11,024 nt of DNA from an uncultured Rhodocyclaceae bacterium (GCA_937892345.1 CALAGF010000157.1:1-11024), one strand, 5' to 3'; positions 1 through 7,347 are shown, counted from the first letter of the stretch. The notes: generated by a model from the letters alone, not told the origin. Translations and numbers: made by a program.

Positions 1-360
1 GATCTGTGGCCCGATTTCAAAGGTGGCATCGAGATTCTGCATACCCTTGCGGGCCTCGATGTCGTCGCTGCTGGCAGGTGGCGACAGGGCGGCAGAGAGC
101 GTCAGCTCAAGCCGGTCGTTGTCGAAAAACGTGCCGCGCAGCCCGTGGCGATCCGCCTTGAGAAAATCGCCGTGGTAAGTGAAGTGCGGGACCGGCATGA
201 CGAAGTTGCTGCTCTGATCCGAGCCGCGATAGGCCGGAAAGCTGAAGGCCGCAACCCCGGCGCCAATTTCCCAGAGCGGGACGTCTTCGGCAGCGGCGCT
301 CAAGGGCAAACAGGCCGCCAAAGCCAGCGTCGCGGCAAGTCGGGGGGCTTTCTTCAACAC
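1..360 (-). CDS. MipA/OmpV family outer-membrane protein, N-terminal part (gene runs off the left edge)
   Basis: Partial gene: 120 codons are visible and the 3' end lies beyond position 1. The reading frame begins at a GTG (360-358), preceded by a good ribosome binding site. The first 25 or so residues form a signal peptide: basic MLKK start, Ala/Leu-rich core, and a likely cut after LSAAA before EDVPLW. The mature start reads WEIGAGVAAFSFPAYRGSDQ, then a segment with HGDFLKADRHGLRG and FFDNDRLELTLS, the pattern I associate with MipA/OmpV beta-barrel proteins. In E. coli MipA is a scaffold linking murein hydrolase MltA to PBP1B, but most family members have unknown roles. Its first codons overlap the end of the chorismatase gene by 7 bases, so it is probably translated by coupling and belongs to the same transcript. 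A role in exporting or housing the pathway product would be speculation. Confidence 0.85.
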   Translation of the reverse strand, partial: MLKKAPRLAATLALAACLPLSAAAEDVPLWEIGAGVAAFSFPAYRGSDQSSNFVMPVPHFTYHGDFLKADRHGLRGTFFDNDRLELTLSAALSPPASSDDIEARKGMQNLDATFEIGPQI

Positions 361-1355
361 GGGGATTCCTCCAGCGCATGCAGCGCCATGGCTTCGATCT
401 CGACCAGCAGATCGCTTCGGCAGACATCGGCCTCGACATACAGCAACTCGGCACCGGCCAGCGCTGTTTCAAGGACAGCGCTCACCTGTGCAAAATCAGC
501 CAGATGCCGCAGATACACACGGTAAACCAGTGCCAGCGGCAAAAATTCGGCAGAGCGGCGTTTGCGGTTGGCCTCGGCCAGCACCGCCAGCACATTGGCC
601 AGCGCTTCGCGGGTTTGTCCGGCGACATCGCCGGCATGCACCGTCTGGTGACCCACAATACTGGCCGTACCGGAAATGAACAGAATTTCCTGTCCCGGCG
701 GATAGACAAGCGCAGCGCGCGAAAAGGTCGGGCTGCGCGGGCCGTATTCGGCCGGGTAATTGTAGGCACTGACCTGACGTGGATTTTCCACCGGCACCGC
801 CGGCGTCGCCCCGGCCAGAAAAGCAACCGACAACGGCCCTTGGCGCAGACCCAGCGCACAGGCTGCCGGCACATTGCCGGTGGAACCGCGCCGACAGGCT
901 AGAAAGGCATCCTGCCGACCGATATTGAATTGGCGATAACGCTCCAGCCCGTGCGTTTCACCATTGATGTCGCTCAGGTAATTCCACACCCGCCACAGCG
1001 CCGGCAGACCCTGCGCATCGAGCAGGGCAAAGATGCGCCGGTAGGCGACTTCGCTCGCCGCCTGCACTGGAGAATCGGGAAAATCCGCCTCATCCAGTTC
1101 GATCACACCGAACAGCACATCACCGCTGCGTCGCCACGCGATCCCTTCAAAATTTCCCGATTGGCAGGGTGCATCGACCAGCCAGGCTTCCTGTACCAAG
1201 GTTGCGGTCGACCCGGGCAAGCTGGCGAAAATCCCCTGTTCCGGCCAGTCGACCGCAGCTGTCGCTGCGCCCAGGCGAAAAGCCCCAAGCACCTGCGCCG
1301 TTCCACGTGGAACGGCTGCTGGATCGAAGGCGGAGGAATATTTCAGGAAAGACAC
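354..1355 (-). CDS. xanB2: Chorismatase, XanB2/Hyg5 type (chorismate to 3-hydroxybenzoate, possibly also 4-hydroxybenzoate)
   Basis: A complete 333-residue protein, usual for chorismatases, often misannotated as pteridine-dependent dioxygenases. These enzymes split pyruvate from chorismate in the cytosol; XanB2 makes 3- and 4-hydroxybenzoate, the former being the starter of xanthomonadin-type aryl polyenes. Recognisable blocks are RVWNYLSDIN (122-131), GLERYRQFNIGRQ (136-148), ENPRQVSAY with YGPRSPTFSRA (190-214), LFISGTASIVGH (225-236) and YVEADVCRSDLLVEIE (306-321). The last block carries acidic residues in the region of the family's catalytic Glu and a Cys (312) that I recall as typical of 3-hydroxybenzoate-forming members rather than FkbO-type hydrolases; the subtype rests on that memory. 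The GTG start follows the stop of the halogenase-like gene by 1 base and has no clear ribosome binding site, which suggests coupling. The stop overlaps the MipA/OmpV start. Confidence 0.88.
   Translation of the reverse strand: MSFLKYSSAFDPAAVPRGTAQVLGAFRLGAATAAVDWPEQGIFASLPGSTATLVQEAWLVDAPCQSGNFEGIAWRRSGDVLFGVIELDEADFPDSPVQAASEVAYRRIFALLDAQGLPALWRVWNYLSDINGETHGLERYRQFNIGRQDAFLACRRGSTGNVPAACALGLRQGPLSVAFLAGATPAVPVENPRQVSAYNYPAEYGPRSPTFSRAALVYPPGQEILFISGTASIVGHQTVHAGDVAGQTREALANVLAVLAEANRKRRSAEFLPLALVYRVYLRHLADFAQVSAVLETALAGAELLYVEADVCRSDLLVEIEAMALHALEESPC
367..372 (-). promoter_or_regulatory. Ribosome binding site fixing the MipA/OmpV start
   Basis: GGAGGA on the minus strand lies 6 bases before the GTG at 360-358, inside the last codons of the chorismatase gene. 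It favours this GTG over the adjacent TTG (357-355). Confidence 0.65.
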
Positions 1356-1356
1356 G

Positions 1357-2691
1357 TCAGAGCGAAGTCATCGCTGGATCGTCGACCCGCTGGATATTGA
1401 ACTGCCGTCGCTTCCAGCCCATGAAAGCCCGGCGCGGCTGGATCACATTGGCAAAATAGTAGAGGACCTTGAACATCCAGATCGAAGGCCAAATCGGTGT
1501 CTTGCCGAAAATGTCACCGGCCAGCATGGACAGCACGGCTTCCTTGGTCCGGAATAGATTGCGCGGCCCCATGAAGAAATCGCGCATGATCGGATTGGTC
1601 ACCCGATAAATGAACCAGGAAAACTCCTTGGGCCCATGCTTCATCAGCTTGTCGAAGCGCTTGAGCGCCGCCGGCGCCTTGGCGGGTGTTTTGAGACAGG
1701 TATCAATCGCCTCCGCTGCCAGCACGCCACTGTTCATCGCCAGCAAAACGCCGGAGGAAAAAACCGGGTCGATGAAGGCGTAGGCATCGCCGAGCATGAC
1801 GTAGTTTTCACCGTGGTTGCGCTCGGACACATAGGAAAAGTTGCCCGTTGCTTCGACTTCGTTCACCAGCGTCGCATTCATCAAGCGCTCGCCCAATTTG
1901 GGGCACATCGCAAAACCATCGCGCAGGAACTGTTCCAGACTGCGTTCACCCTTGGTCTGCATGAAATACGGCCAAGTCACCATCCCGATGCTGGTGACGT
2001 CGTTCTGCATCGGGATGAACCAGAACCAGCCGTGCTCGAACCAGAAAATCGTGATGTTGCCGGCTGCTTGTCCTTCCAGGCGTTTGGCGCCGGTGAAATG
2101 ACCGTAGATCGCCGAACTGTTGTGCTTGGGGTTGCGGTGCTTGATGCGGAAGCGGTTGGCCAGAAAGGTATCGCGACCCGAGGCATCAACCACGAAACGC
2201 GCCTGCCACTCGCTCTCCCGGCCATCATCGTGGATCGCACGAACTACGGCTGACTTGTCGTCGAGAAAATCGACCCCTTTTGCCTTGCAGCCTTCATGCA
2301 CTTCAACCCCCTTGCGGGCGGCGTTGCGGATCAGGATGGTGTCGAATTCGTCACGCTTGACCTGATAGGCACTGGGCATCGATTTGTCCCAGGCTTCAGC
2401 AAAATGAAAAACCGAGGACATGTCGTGGTTGGGCGAAACGAATTCGGCGCCCGGCTTGTGCATGCCGATGGCGCGCACTTCGTCGGCAATGCCCATGGAC
2501 TCGAATAATGGCAGATTGGCCGGCAGCAAGGATTCGCCAATGTGGAAGCGTGGATGATGATCCTTCTCGAGAATCACCACCTTGTAGCCTTTTTCGGCCA
2601 GCATGGGTGCTACGGTCGTTCCCGCCGGCCCGCCGCCGATAACCAGAACGTCACATTGTTGACGTTCCACTGCCTGTATTTGCTGTTCCAT
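1357..2691 (-). CDS. FAD-dependent oxidoreductase of the flavin-dependent halogenase family
   Basis: A 444-residue flavoprotein. Residues 14-24 (VLVIGGGPAG) are the Rossmann FAD-binding fold, followed by the acidic strand end LEKDHHPRFHIGES (about 41-54). GWFWFIP (221-227) matches the halogenase WxWxIP motif and FIDPVFSSG (306-314) matches FxxPxxSxG, also characteristic of flavin-dependent halogenases. K79 in HKPGAEF lies about where the catalytic Lys that forms the haloamine is expected. These enzymes use FADH2, O2 and halide on aromatic substrates; some relatives are only oxidases. The substrate is unknown; an aryl-polyene head group or hydroxybenzoate is inferred from the adjacent chorismatase. 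The ATG at 2691 was chosen because a G-rich stretch (2697-2705) sits 5 bases upstream and the FAD motif then lies at a normal distance. A TTG at 2751 would add 20 polar residues and has poor support. Confidence 0.85.
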   Translation of the reverse strand: MEQQIQAVERQQCDVLVIGGGPAGTTVAPMLAEKGYKVVILEKDHHPRFHIGESLLPANLPLFESMGIADEVRAIGMHKPGAEFVSPNHDMSSVFHFAEAWDKSMPSAYQVKRDEFDTILIRNAARKGVEVHEGCKAKGVDFLDDKSAVVRAIHDDGRESEWQARFVVDASGRDTFLANRFRIKHRNPKHNSSAIYGHFTGAKRLEGQAAGNITIFWFEHGWFWFIPMQNDVTSIGMVTWPYFMQTKGERSLEQFLRDGFAMCPKLGERLMNATLVNEVEATGNFSYVSERNHGENYVMLGDAYAFIDPVFSSGVLLAMNSGVLAAEAIDTCLKTPAKAPAALKRFDKLMKHGPKEFSWFIYRVTNPIMRDFFMGPRNLFRTKEAVLSMLAGDIFGKTPIWPSIWMFKVLYYFANVIQPRRAFMGWKRRQFNIQRVDDPAMTSL

Positions 2692-2781
2692 CCGTACCCA
2701 CCCCCGGTCTGGCTTCCCTGTCGCGCTATCAATATTTTTTGTCGTGGACAAAGGGCGGATCAGCCCCCGGTCAGCCCGTGA
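2692..2781 (-). promoter_or_regulatory. Gap between radical SAM and halogenase-like genes with possible internal promoter
   Basis: This 90-base gap is the largest within the accessory unit. A perfect TATAAT lies on the minus strand at 2786-2781, formed by the last codons and stop of the radical SAM gene, but no convincing -35 box sits 16-18 bases upstream. A short G+C-rich pairing (GGGC/GCCC around 2752-2765) could form a weak hairpin. The gap may separate expression of the radical SAM gene from the three genes after it; support is thin. Confidence 0.25.
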
Positions 2782-4428
2782 TTATACCGCTGTCGAACAT
2801 GCTCCCGCGCTACTGCAACTGCTGCCCTCATACACCACCGGGATGATCTGCTTCATGGCCTCCCGGCGTGACAGCTTGACCGGCGACATCGAAACAATAT
2901 TGTCGATCTGCAAGTCGGTGCTGAGTTGTGGCCTGAGACCGACCGGCTGGCGTGGATGGCGCTTGAACTCGCGCTTGGCGCGTTCCATGTCTTCCTTGTT
3001 GGCGCTGAAATAGCGCATTGCCGCCAGGGTTTCCGGCAGGTGCCTGAGCACGTGCCAAAGACTCCAGCGATGCTGCCAGAGACGTTTGGCAAAGCGCCGA
3101 CGGTAGCCCTTGCTATCGTAGAAGCGCTTGATATGCCAGTTGTAGAGGGCATCCATTTCCTCGCGGGAGGAGAAGCCCTCGGGCAGATAGACGAAATTCA
3201 AGCAGTTCATCAGACGCCAGTCCTCGATCATCTCTCCGCCGGTATTGCTGGCGCATTCATCCCAAATTGGCGCCCCGTGCAGGGGGCTGAACTTGGTCAT
3301 GTTCATCTCGTCGAGATCAAGCGAGAGAATGAAATCGCTGGTCACCTTCACGGTTTCCGGCGTCTCGCCCGGCATGCCGAAGATGAACAGGCCCTTGGCG
3401 CGCAGCCCGGCAGCGTGAATCTGGCGCACAGTGTCGCGCACCGCATCCAGCGTGACGCCGGCCTTGTGCCGCTCCATCATGCCGGGATCCGCCGACTCCA
3501 CACCCATCGACACCATCAAGGCACCGGCTTTTTTCAGTTTTTGCAGCATTTCGTCCGAGGTATGGCCGGTACGGATCGCGCAATTCCACTGCACACCAAG
3601 CGGTTTGTCGATCAGCAACTGACACAGATCCATCACACGCTGCTTCTTGGCGGTGAACAAATCGTCGTACATGTTGATGTGATACACGCCGAAGTTGTCC
3701 CGCAGGTACTTCATGTGATCGTAGGTATATTGCGCGGAATTGGTCTTGTACTGCCGCTCAAACACCGTTCGGTCGCAAAATGAACAGGTATAGGGACAGC
3801 CGCGCGAAGTGATCATCGTCGCACCATAACGCTGTGCATAGGCAAACAGGGGCAGGTGGTAGGCATGCGGAAAACCGGCCAGTTTTTCGTAGGCGGGGAA
3901 GGGTAGTTCGTCGAGATCGAGAATGCGGTCGCGACGCGGGTTGACCACAATCCGCCCGTCATCGTTACGCCAGATCAGGTTACCGATATCCGCCAGTGGC
4001 TTGCCATCGGCCAATTCAAGCAGGGCGCCTTCCCCTTCACCGATCACCAGATAGTCGATTTCCGGGAATTTTTCCAGAATCGGTGCCCCCAGCGAGGAGA
4101 CATGCACATTCCCGAAAACGATCTTGATTTCGGGGCGTCTTTCACGGATATAAAGCGCCATATCCGCCGCATCCATGAAGCCGGAGGTGGTAGCGGAAAA
4201 CCCGACCATTTCCGGGTTGGTTGCCAGAATGATTTCGGCATTCGCCTCGATACCGGCCGGCGCATAGGGACCCAGACAATCATGCAACTGGACGCTGTGG
4301 CCGAATTTTTCCAGCCAGCTGGCCAGCTGCATGATGCCAATCGGCGGCATGCGGTTGGCCAGCACCGAGAAATCGGGCTGACCGGGGACAAAATTGAAGC
4401 CTGCCGGATGGACGAGGGTAATGCGCAT
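2782..4428 (-). CDS. B12-binding-domain radical SAM enzyme with Ser/Cys-rich C-terminal tail
   Basis: A 548-residue protein. Residues 1-140 form a cobalamin-binding-like Rossmann domain (MRITLVHPAG, MPPIGIMQLASWLE, GFSATTSG, IVFGNVHVSS, YLVIGEGEG), without the DxHxxG signature, as is common in this class. The radical SAM core starts at SRGCPYTCSFCD, with the cluster cysteines at 211, 215 and 218, followed by INMYDDLF (251-258) and GLFIFGMPGET (346-356). Family members (BchE, HpnJ, P-methylase types) use a 4Fe-4S cluster to cleave SAM for methylations, cyclisations or other radical steps. The substrate is unknown; the neighbours suggest an aromatic or polyene pigment. After a basic segment (about 434-495) the protein ends in an unusual tail, LSRREAMK followed by a stretch with two cysteines (538, 544) and many Ser/Ala. 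Start ATG has AGAGGA (4440-4435) 6 bases upstream. Confidence 0.88.
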   Translation of the reverse strand: MRITLVHPAGFNFVPGQPDFSVLANRMPPIGIMQLASWLEKFGHSVQLHDCLGPYAPAGIEANAEIILATNPEMVGFSATTSGFMDAADMALYIRERRPEIKIVFGNVHVSSLGAPILEKFPEIDYLVIGEGEGALLELADGKPLADIGNLIWRNDDGRIVVNPRRDRILDLDELPFPAYEKLAGFPHAYHLPLFAYAQRYGATMITSRGCPYTCSFCDRTVFERQYKTNSAQYTYDHMKYLRDNFGVYHINMYDDLFTAKKQRVMDLCQLLIDKPLGVQWNCAIRTGHTSDEMLQKLKKAGALMVSMGVESADPGMMERHKAGVTLDAVRDTVRQIHAAGLRAKGLFIFGMPGETPETVKVTSDFILSLDLDEMNMTKFSPLHGAPIWDECASNTGGEMIEDWRLMNCLNFVYLPEGFSSREEMDALYNWHIKRFYDSKGYRRRFAKRLWQHRWSLWHVLRHLPETLAAMRYFSANKEDMERAKREFKRHPRQPVGLRPQLSTDLQIDNIVSMSPVKLSRREAMKQIIPVVYEGSSCSSAGACSTAV

Positions 4429-4457
4429 GGAAAATCCTCTTGAAAACAGCCCCTGAT

Positions 4458-4488
4458 TTTATGGGAAAAAAGGATTTCGCCAGGTCAA
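4458..4488 (-). promoter_or_regulatory. Possible promoter of the radical SAM gene
   Basis: The 68-base gap between the TauE/SafE stop and the radical SAM start contains TTGACC (4488-4483) and CATAAA (4463-4458) on the minus strand, spaced 19 bases apart, followed by the gene about 30 bases later. The -35 is good but the spacing is long and the -10 poor, so read-through from the permease gene is the alternative. Confidence 0.28.
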
Positions 4489-4496
4489 AACCTGCA

Positions 4497-5279
4497 TCAA
4501 ATGCTGCCGAAGGTATCCAGTGCAAATTTGATGATCAGCAAGCCGGCCAGGCACAGAAAAATCCCGCGGATAAAACCGCTGCCATAACGCAGGGCCAGCC
4601 AGCTGCCGGTCGCTGAACCGCCCACGTTGGCCATGGCCATTCCCACCGCAAGCGGCAGCAGAATGTGGCCGGCAGGCAGGAAAAATGCCATCGCGGCAAG
4701 ATTGGTAGCCACATTGACCACCTTGGAAGCTGCCGAGGCATGCAGGAAATCGAAGCCAAAAACGCGGACGAACAGGAAGATCAGGAAACTCCCTGTACCC
4801 GGCCCGAAAAAACCGTCGTAAAACCCGATGGCTCCGCCCAGCAGCACGGCATAGATCACTTCGCGATGGCCGCTGTGTGCCGGTTGGTGCACCAGGCCAA
4901 AATCCTTCTTCCTCAGGGTGTAGACCGCAGCAAAGACCAGCAGCATCAGGATCAGCGGACGCACGGCATCTTTAGGCAGCCAGGCAACAGCCGCAGCACC
5001 GGCATACGACAAGAGGAAAGCAGAAATCGCCGCTGGCAGGATGGTGCGCCAGGGCATGCGCACCCGGCGAGCGTAGCGCCAAGCCGCATTCGCGGTACCG
5101 CAAACACTGGCGAATTTATTGGTACCGAACAAGGTCGCCGGCGCAGCCTGTGGAAAGGTGGCAAACAAAGCGGGAATCTGGATCAGTCCGCCACCGCCAA
5201 CCACGGCATCCACCAGGCCGGCAATATAAGCCGCAAGCACCAGCGCAGCGACGCCGGCGTCGAGCAGCTCGGGCATCAT
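4497..5279 (-). CDS. TauE/SafE family membrane permease
   Basis: A 260-residue, very hydrophobic protein with about eight predicted membrane segments in two halves. Each half begins with the glycine-rich signature of the family: VDAVVGGGGLIQIPAL near residue 25 and GFYDGFFGPGTGSFLIF near residue 155. Family members in the inner membrane move sulfite, sulfonates, sulfoacetate or other organic anions, but the substrate cannot be read from the sequence. There is no clear ribosome binding site. The ATG at 5279 (or the next ATG at 5276) was preferred to a TTG at 5285. It is the first minus-strand gene before the radical SAM gene and might be co-transcribed with it, though the 68-base gap and ubiquity of this family make a shared function uncertain. 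Confidence 0.85.
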   Translation of the reverse strand: MMPELLDAGVAALVLAAYIAGLVDAVVGGGGLIQIPALFATFPQAAPATLFGTNKFASVCGTANAAWRYARRVRMPWRTILPAAISAFLLSYAGAAAVAWLPKDAVRPLILMLLVFAAVYTLRKKDFGLVHQPAHSGHREVIYAVLLGGAIGFYDGFFGPGTGSFLIFLFVRVFGFDFLHASAASKVVNVATNLAAMAFFLPAGHILLPLAVGMAMANVGGSATGSWLALRYGSGFIRGIFLCLAGLLIIKFALDTFGSI

Positions 5280-5331
5280 CGGCAAGCCCCGAACACCCTT
5301 TCGAGGGCAGCGGACTTGCCGGCTATGTCGT

Positions 5332-5337
5332 TATAAT
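5332..5337 (+). promoter_or_regulatory. -10 box of the DUF2726 gene promoter
   Basis: A perfect TATAAT lies 26 bases before the ATG at 5364. No good -35 box is present at 16-18 bases. A transcript starting near 5344 would have a leader of about 20 bases containing the GAGGAA site. On the other strand, TATAAC at 5335-5330 overlaps it and could serve the divergent permease gene. Confidence 0.4.
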
Positions 5338-5350
5338 GCGTGCTCACATC

Positions 5351-5356
5351 GAGGAA
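5351..5356 (+). promoter_or_regulatory. Ribosome binding site deciding the DUF2726 gene start
   Basis: GAGGAA lies 7 bases before the ATG at 5364. It rules against the upstream in-frame GTG at 5340, which has no ribosome binding site and falls almost on the -10 box. Confidence 0.65.
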
Positions 5357-5363
5357 CCCAGGC

Positions 5364-5963
5364 ATGGATAATCTGACTTTGTTGGTGTTGATCGGCGCAG
5401 CCGTGCTGGTTGCTGTCTTTCTTCTGAAGCGCAAAAACAATGAAAGCGCATCGGAAAAACTGCCGGAACGCACCAGGCAACGCAACACAACGCACGGCGA
5501 TGGTCGCCAGCAATCGCTTGAGCTCGATCCCCAGACCCGCTTCATCGACACGCCAAAACGCAAGCAATACCGGCTGCTCAACGACAGCGAGCAGGAACTC
5601 TATCACCGTCTGTGTGAAGCCATGCCCAACATGCGTGTCTTTTCCCAAGTGGGCGTAGCCCAGCTGGCGCTGGCCCGTGGCCGTCAGGAAGCCCAGCGTC
5701 TGGGTCGCATGGCCGGAAGGGGTGTCGATTTCGTGGTCTGCGACCAGGAATTCGCCATCGTTGCTGCCATTGAACTGGCCTGGCCGACCACTGCAGCACA
5801 GGAAGGTGAGGGCGTCGAAGACGAAAAGCGGGTTGCGCTGCAGAGTCTGGGCATTCCGTTGATTGTTTTCCGCCCCAACAAGCTGCCGGATGCCGATACG
5901 ATCAGCCACGAAATTGCCGATGCAATCATTCGCCGCAACCGGATGGAAGCCGAGCGACATTAA
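5364..5963 (+). CDS. Membrane-anchored DUF2726 domain protein
   Basis: A 199-residue protein with one N-terminal membrane segment (about residues 4-21, LTLLVLIGAAVLVAVFLL) followed by a basic LKRKN, which places the rest in the cytosol. A charged, low-complexity linker runs to about residue 65. The domain from there to about 175 reads as DUF2726: LLNDSEQELYHRLCEAMPNM, then RVFSQVGVAQL, GRGVDFVVCDQEF and KRVALQSLGIPLIVFR. This family is thought to have a nuclease-like (PD-(D/E)xK-related) fold, with D122, E138 and K155 placed like such a core here. The stretch after IEL (AWPTTAAQ) lacks the acidic residues I expect in many members, so activity is doubtful. It stands alone on the plus strand, convergent with mnmE. 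Its cellular role is unknown. Confidence 0.78.
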   Translation: MDNLTLLVLIGAAVLVAVFLLKRKNNESASEKLPERTRQRNTTHGDGRQQSLELDPQTRFIDTPKRKQYRLLNDSEQELYHRLCEAMPNMRVFSQVGVAQLALARGRQEAQRLGRMAGRGVDFVVCDQEFAIVAAIELAWPTTAAQEGEGVEDEKRVALQSLGIPLIVFRPNKLPDADTISHEIADAIIRRNRMEAERH

Positions 5964-5978
5964 GCCGCTATCCAGATT

Positions 5979-6010
5979 CAGCCGCTTACTTGCCAATACA
6001 GAAGCGGCTG
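5979..6010. terminator. Inverted repeat at the convergent DUF2726/mnmE ends
   Basis: CAGCCGCTT (5979-5987) and AAGCGGCTG (6002-6010) form a perfect 9-base inverted repeat with a 14-base loop, spanning the mnmE stop codon. It could act as a shared transcript end for the two convergent genes. There is no T-run on either side, so intrinsic termination would be weak; it may be an mRNA 3'-end stabiliser or chance. Confidence 0.35.
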
Positions 6011-7344
6011 AAGATGACCCCGAGCAGGTCATCCGCAGTAAATTCTCCGGTAATTTCCCCTAGTGCCTGCTGCGTCAGGCGCAGTTCCTCAGCAAACAGT
6101 TCAAGCGCCGGCATCGCACCGGATACCACAGCGCGCGCACTCGCCAGATGCGTTCTTGCGCTGGCCAGCGCCCGCAAATGGCGCTCCCGGGCGATGAATA
6201 CATCTTCGGCCTGATGCCAGCCGGCAATCCGCAAAAGCTCGTCGCGTAGCAGGTCCATTCCCTGATTGGCCTTGGCCGAGAGGGAGATGGCCACACCATC
6301 CGCTTCATCGTGACGTTCCGGCGCGCGGCCTGCGAGATCAATCTTGTTGAACACGGTAATGCGCTGCAGGCGCTCCGGCATACGGGCGAGGATTTCGCGA
6401 TCGGCATCGCCAACACCCACTCGGGCGTCAACCAGCAACAACACGACATCCGCCTTTTCGATCTCTCGCCATGAGCGCTCGATGCCGATCCGTTCGACTT
6501 CGTCCTCGGTTTCGCGCAGACCGGCGGTATCGATCACATGCAGCGGAATTCCTTCAATCTGGATGGTCGACCGCAGGGCATCGCGCGTCGTGCCGGCGAT
6601 CGGCGTCACAATGGCCAGTTCATCACCGCTCAAGCGGTTCAACAGCGAAGATTTTCCAACATTCGGCTGACCGGCCAACACCACATGCAGCCCGCTTTGC
6701 AGCAGCTTGCCCTGACCGGCACGTTCAAAGATTTCGGCGAGCTTGTCGTGCAGTTTGTCCAAACGACCGAAAGCATTGGCGGCCTTGAGGAAATCAATGT
6801 CTTCCTCGGGAAAATCCAGCGTGGCTTCAACCAGCATGCGCAAATTGATCAATTCCTCGTTCAGTTCGCCAATTGCACGCGAAAACTCACCTTGCAGCGA
6901 ACGCACCGCGGAGCGGGCGGCACTGGCCGTCGCAGCATCGATCAGGTCAGCAACAGCCTCGGCTTGCGCCAGATCCATCTTGCCGTTGAGAAAGGCACGG
7001 CGACTGAATTCGCCGGGTTCGGCCAGTCTCGCGCCCAGATCGAGACAGCGCGCGAGCAGCATCTGCATGACCACAGGCCCGCCGTGACCCTGCAACTCCA
7101 GTACGTCTTCACCGGTAAACGAGTGCGGATCGGGGAAAAACAACAGAATGCCGGTGTCGACCGTTGTACCGTCTGCCGCCTTGAAATCAGCCAGCGTGGC
7201 ATAACGCGGTCTGGGCGTTTTGCCAGTCAGCGCAAAAGCAAAGGGCAGCAAATTGCTGCCCGATACCCTGATCACGCCGACACCGCCACGGCCGGGAGCC
7301 GTAGCGATGGCAGCGATCGTGTCGGTGTTTATTTCACGACCCAC
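5986..7344 (-). CDS. mnmE: tRNA uridine-5-carboxymethylaminomethyl modification GTPase MnmE
   Basis: A complete 452-residue protein. With MnmG, MnmE builds the (carboxymethyl)aminomethyl group on C5 of wobble U34 of certain tRNAs, using 5-formyl-THF-derived carbon, in the cytosol. The N-terminal tetrahydrofolate-binding domain (1 to about 120) starts DTIAAIATAPGRGGVGVIRVSG. The GTPase domain inserted in the helical domain has G1 GQPNVGKS (225-232), G2 TPIAGTTRD (247-255), G3 DTAG (272-275) and G4 NKID (333-336). The protein ends in FCIGK, whose Cys (449) is the conserved C-terminal cysteine. All key residues are present. The start is GTG at 7344, 3 bases after the yidC stop, so it is the last gene of the rpmH-rnpA-yidD-yidC-mnmE series. 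Confidence 0.98.
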   Translation of the reverse strand: MGREINTDTIAAIATAPGRGGVGVIRVSGSNLLPFAFALTGKTPRPRYATLADFKAADGTTVDTGILLFFPDPHSFTGEDVLELQGHGGPVVMQMLLARCLDLGARLAEPGEFSRRAFLNGKMDLAQAEAVADLIDAATASAARSAVRSLQGEFSRAIGELNEELINLRMLVEATLDFPEEDIDFLKAANAFGRLDKLHDKLAEIFERAGQGKLLQSGLHVVLAGQPNVGKSSLLNRLSGDELAIVTPIAGTTRDALRSTIQIEGIPLHVIDTAGLRETEDEVERIGIERSWREIEKADVVLLLVDARVGVGDADREILARMPERLQRITVFNKIDLAGRAPERHDEADGVAISLSAKANQGMDLLRDELLRIAGWHQAEDVFIARERHLRALASARTHLASARAVVSGAMPALELFAEELRLTQQALGEITGEFTADDLLGVIFSRFCIGK

Positions 7345-7347
7345 ACC

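Noticed and set aside
2692..2751. TTG-initiated extension of the halogenase-like protein by 20 residues
   Set aside because: No ribosome binding site for the TTG; the extension is polar and unlike the family start, while the ATG at 2691 has a G-rich stretch at proper spacing.
2926..3783. A 285-codon open frame on the plus strand, antisense to the radical SAM gene
   Set aside because: Composition is typical of a reverse-frame shadow, and the minus-strand frame has the full radical SAM motifs.
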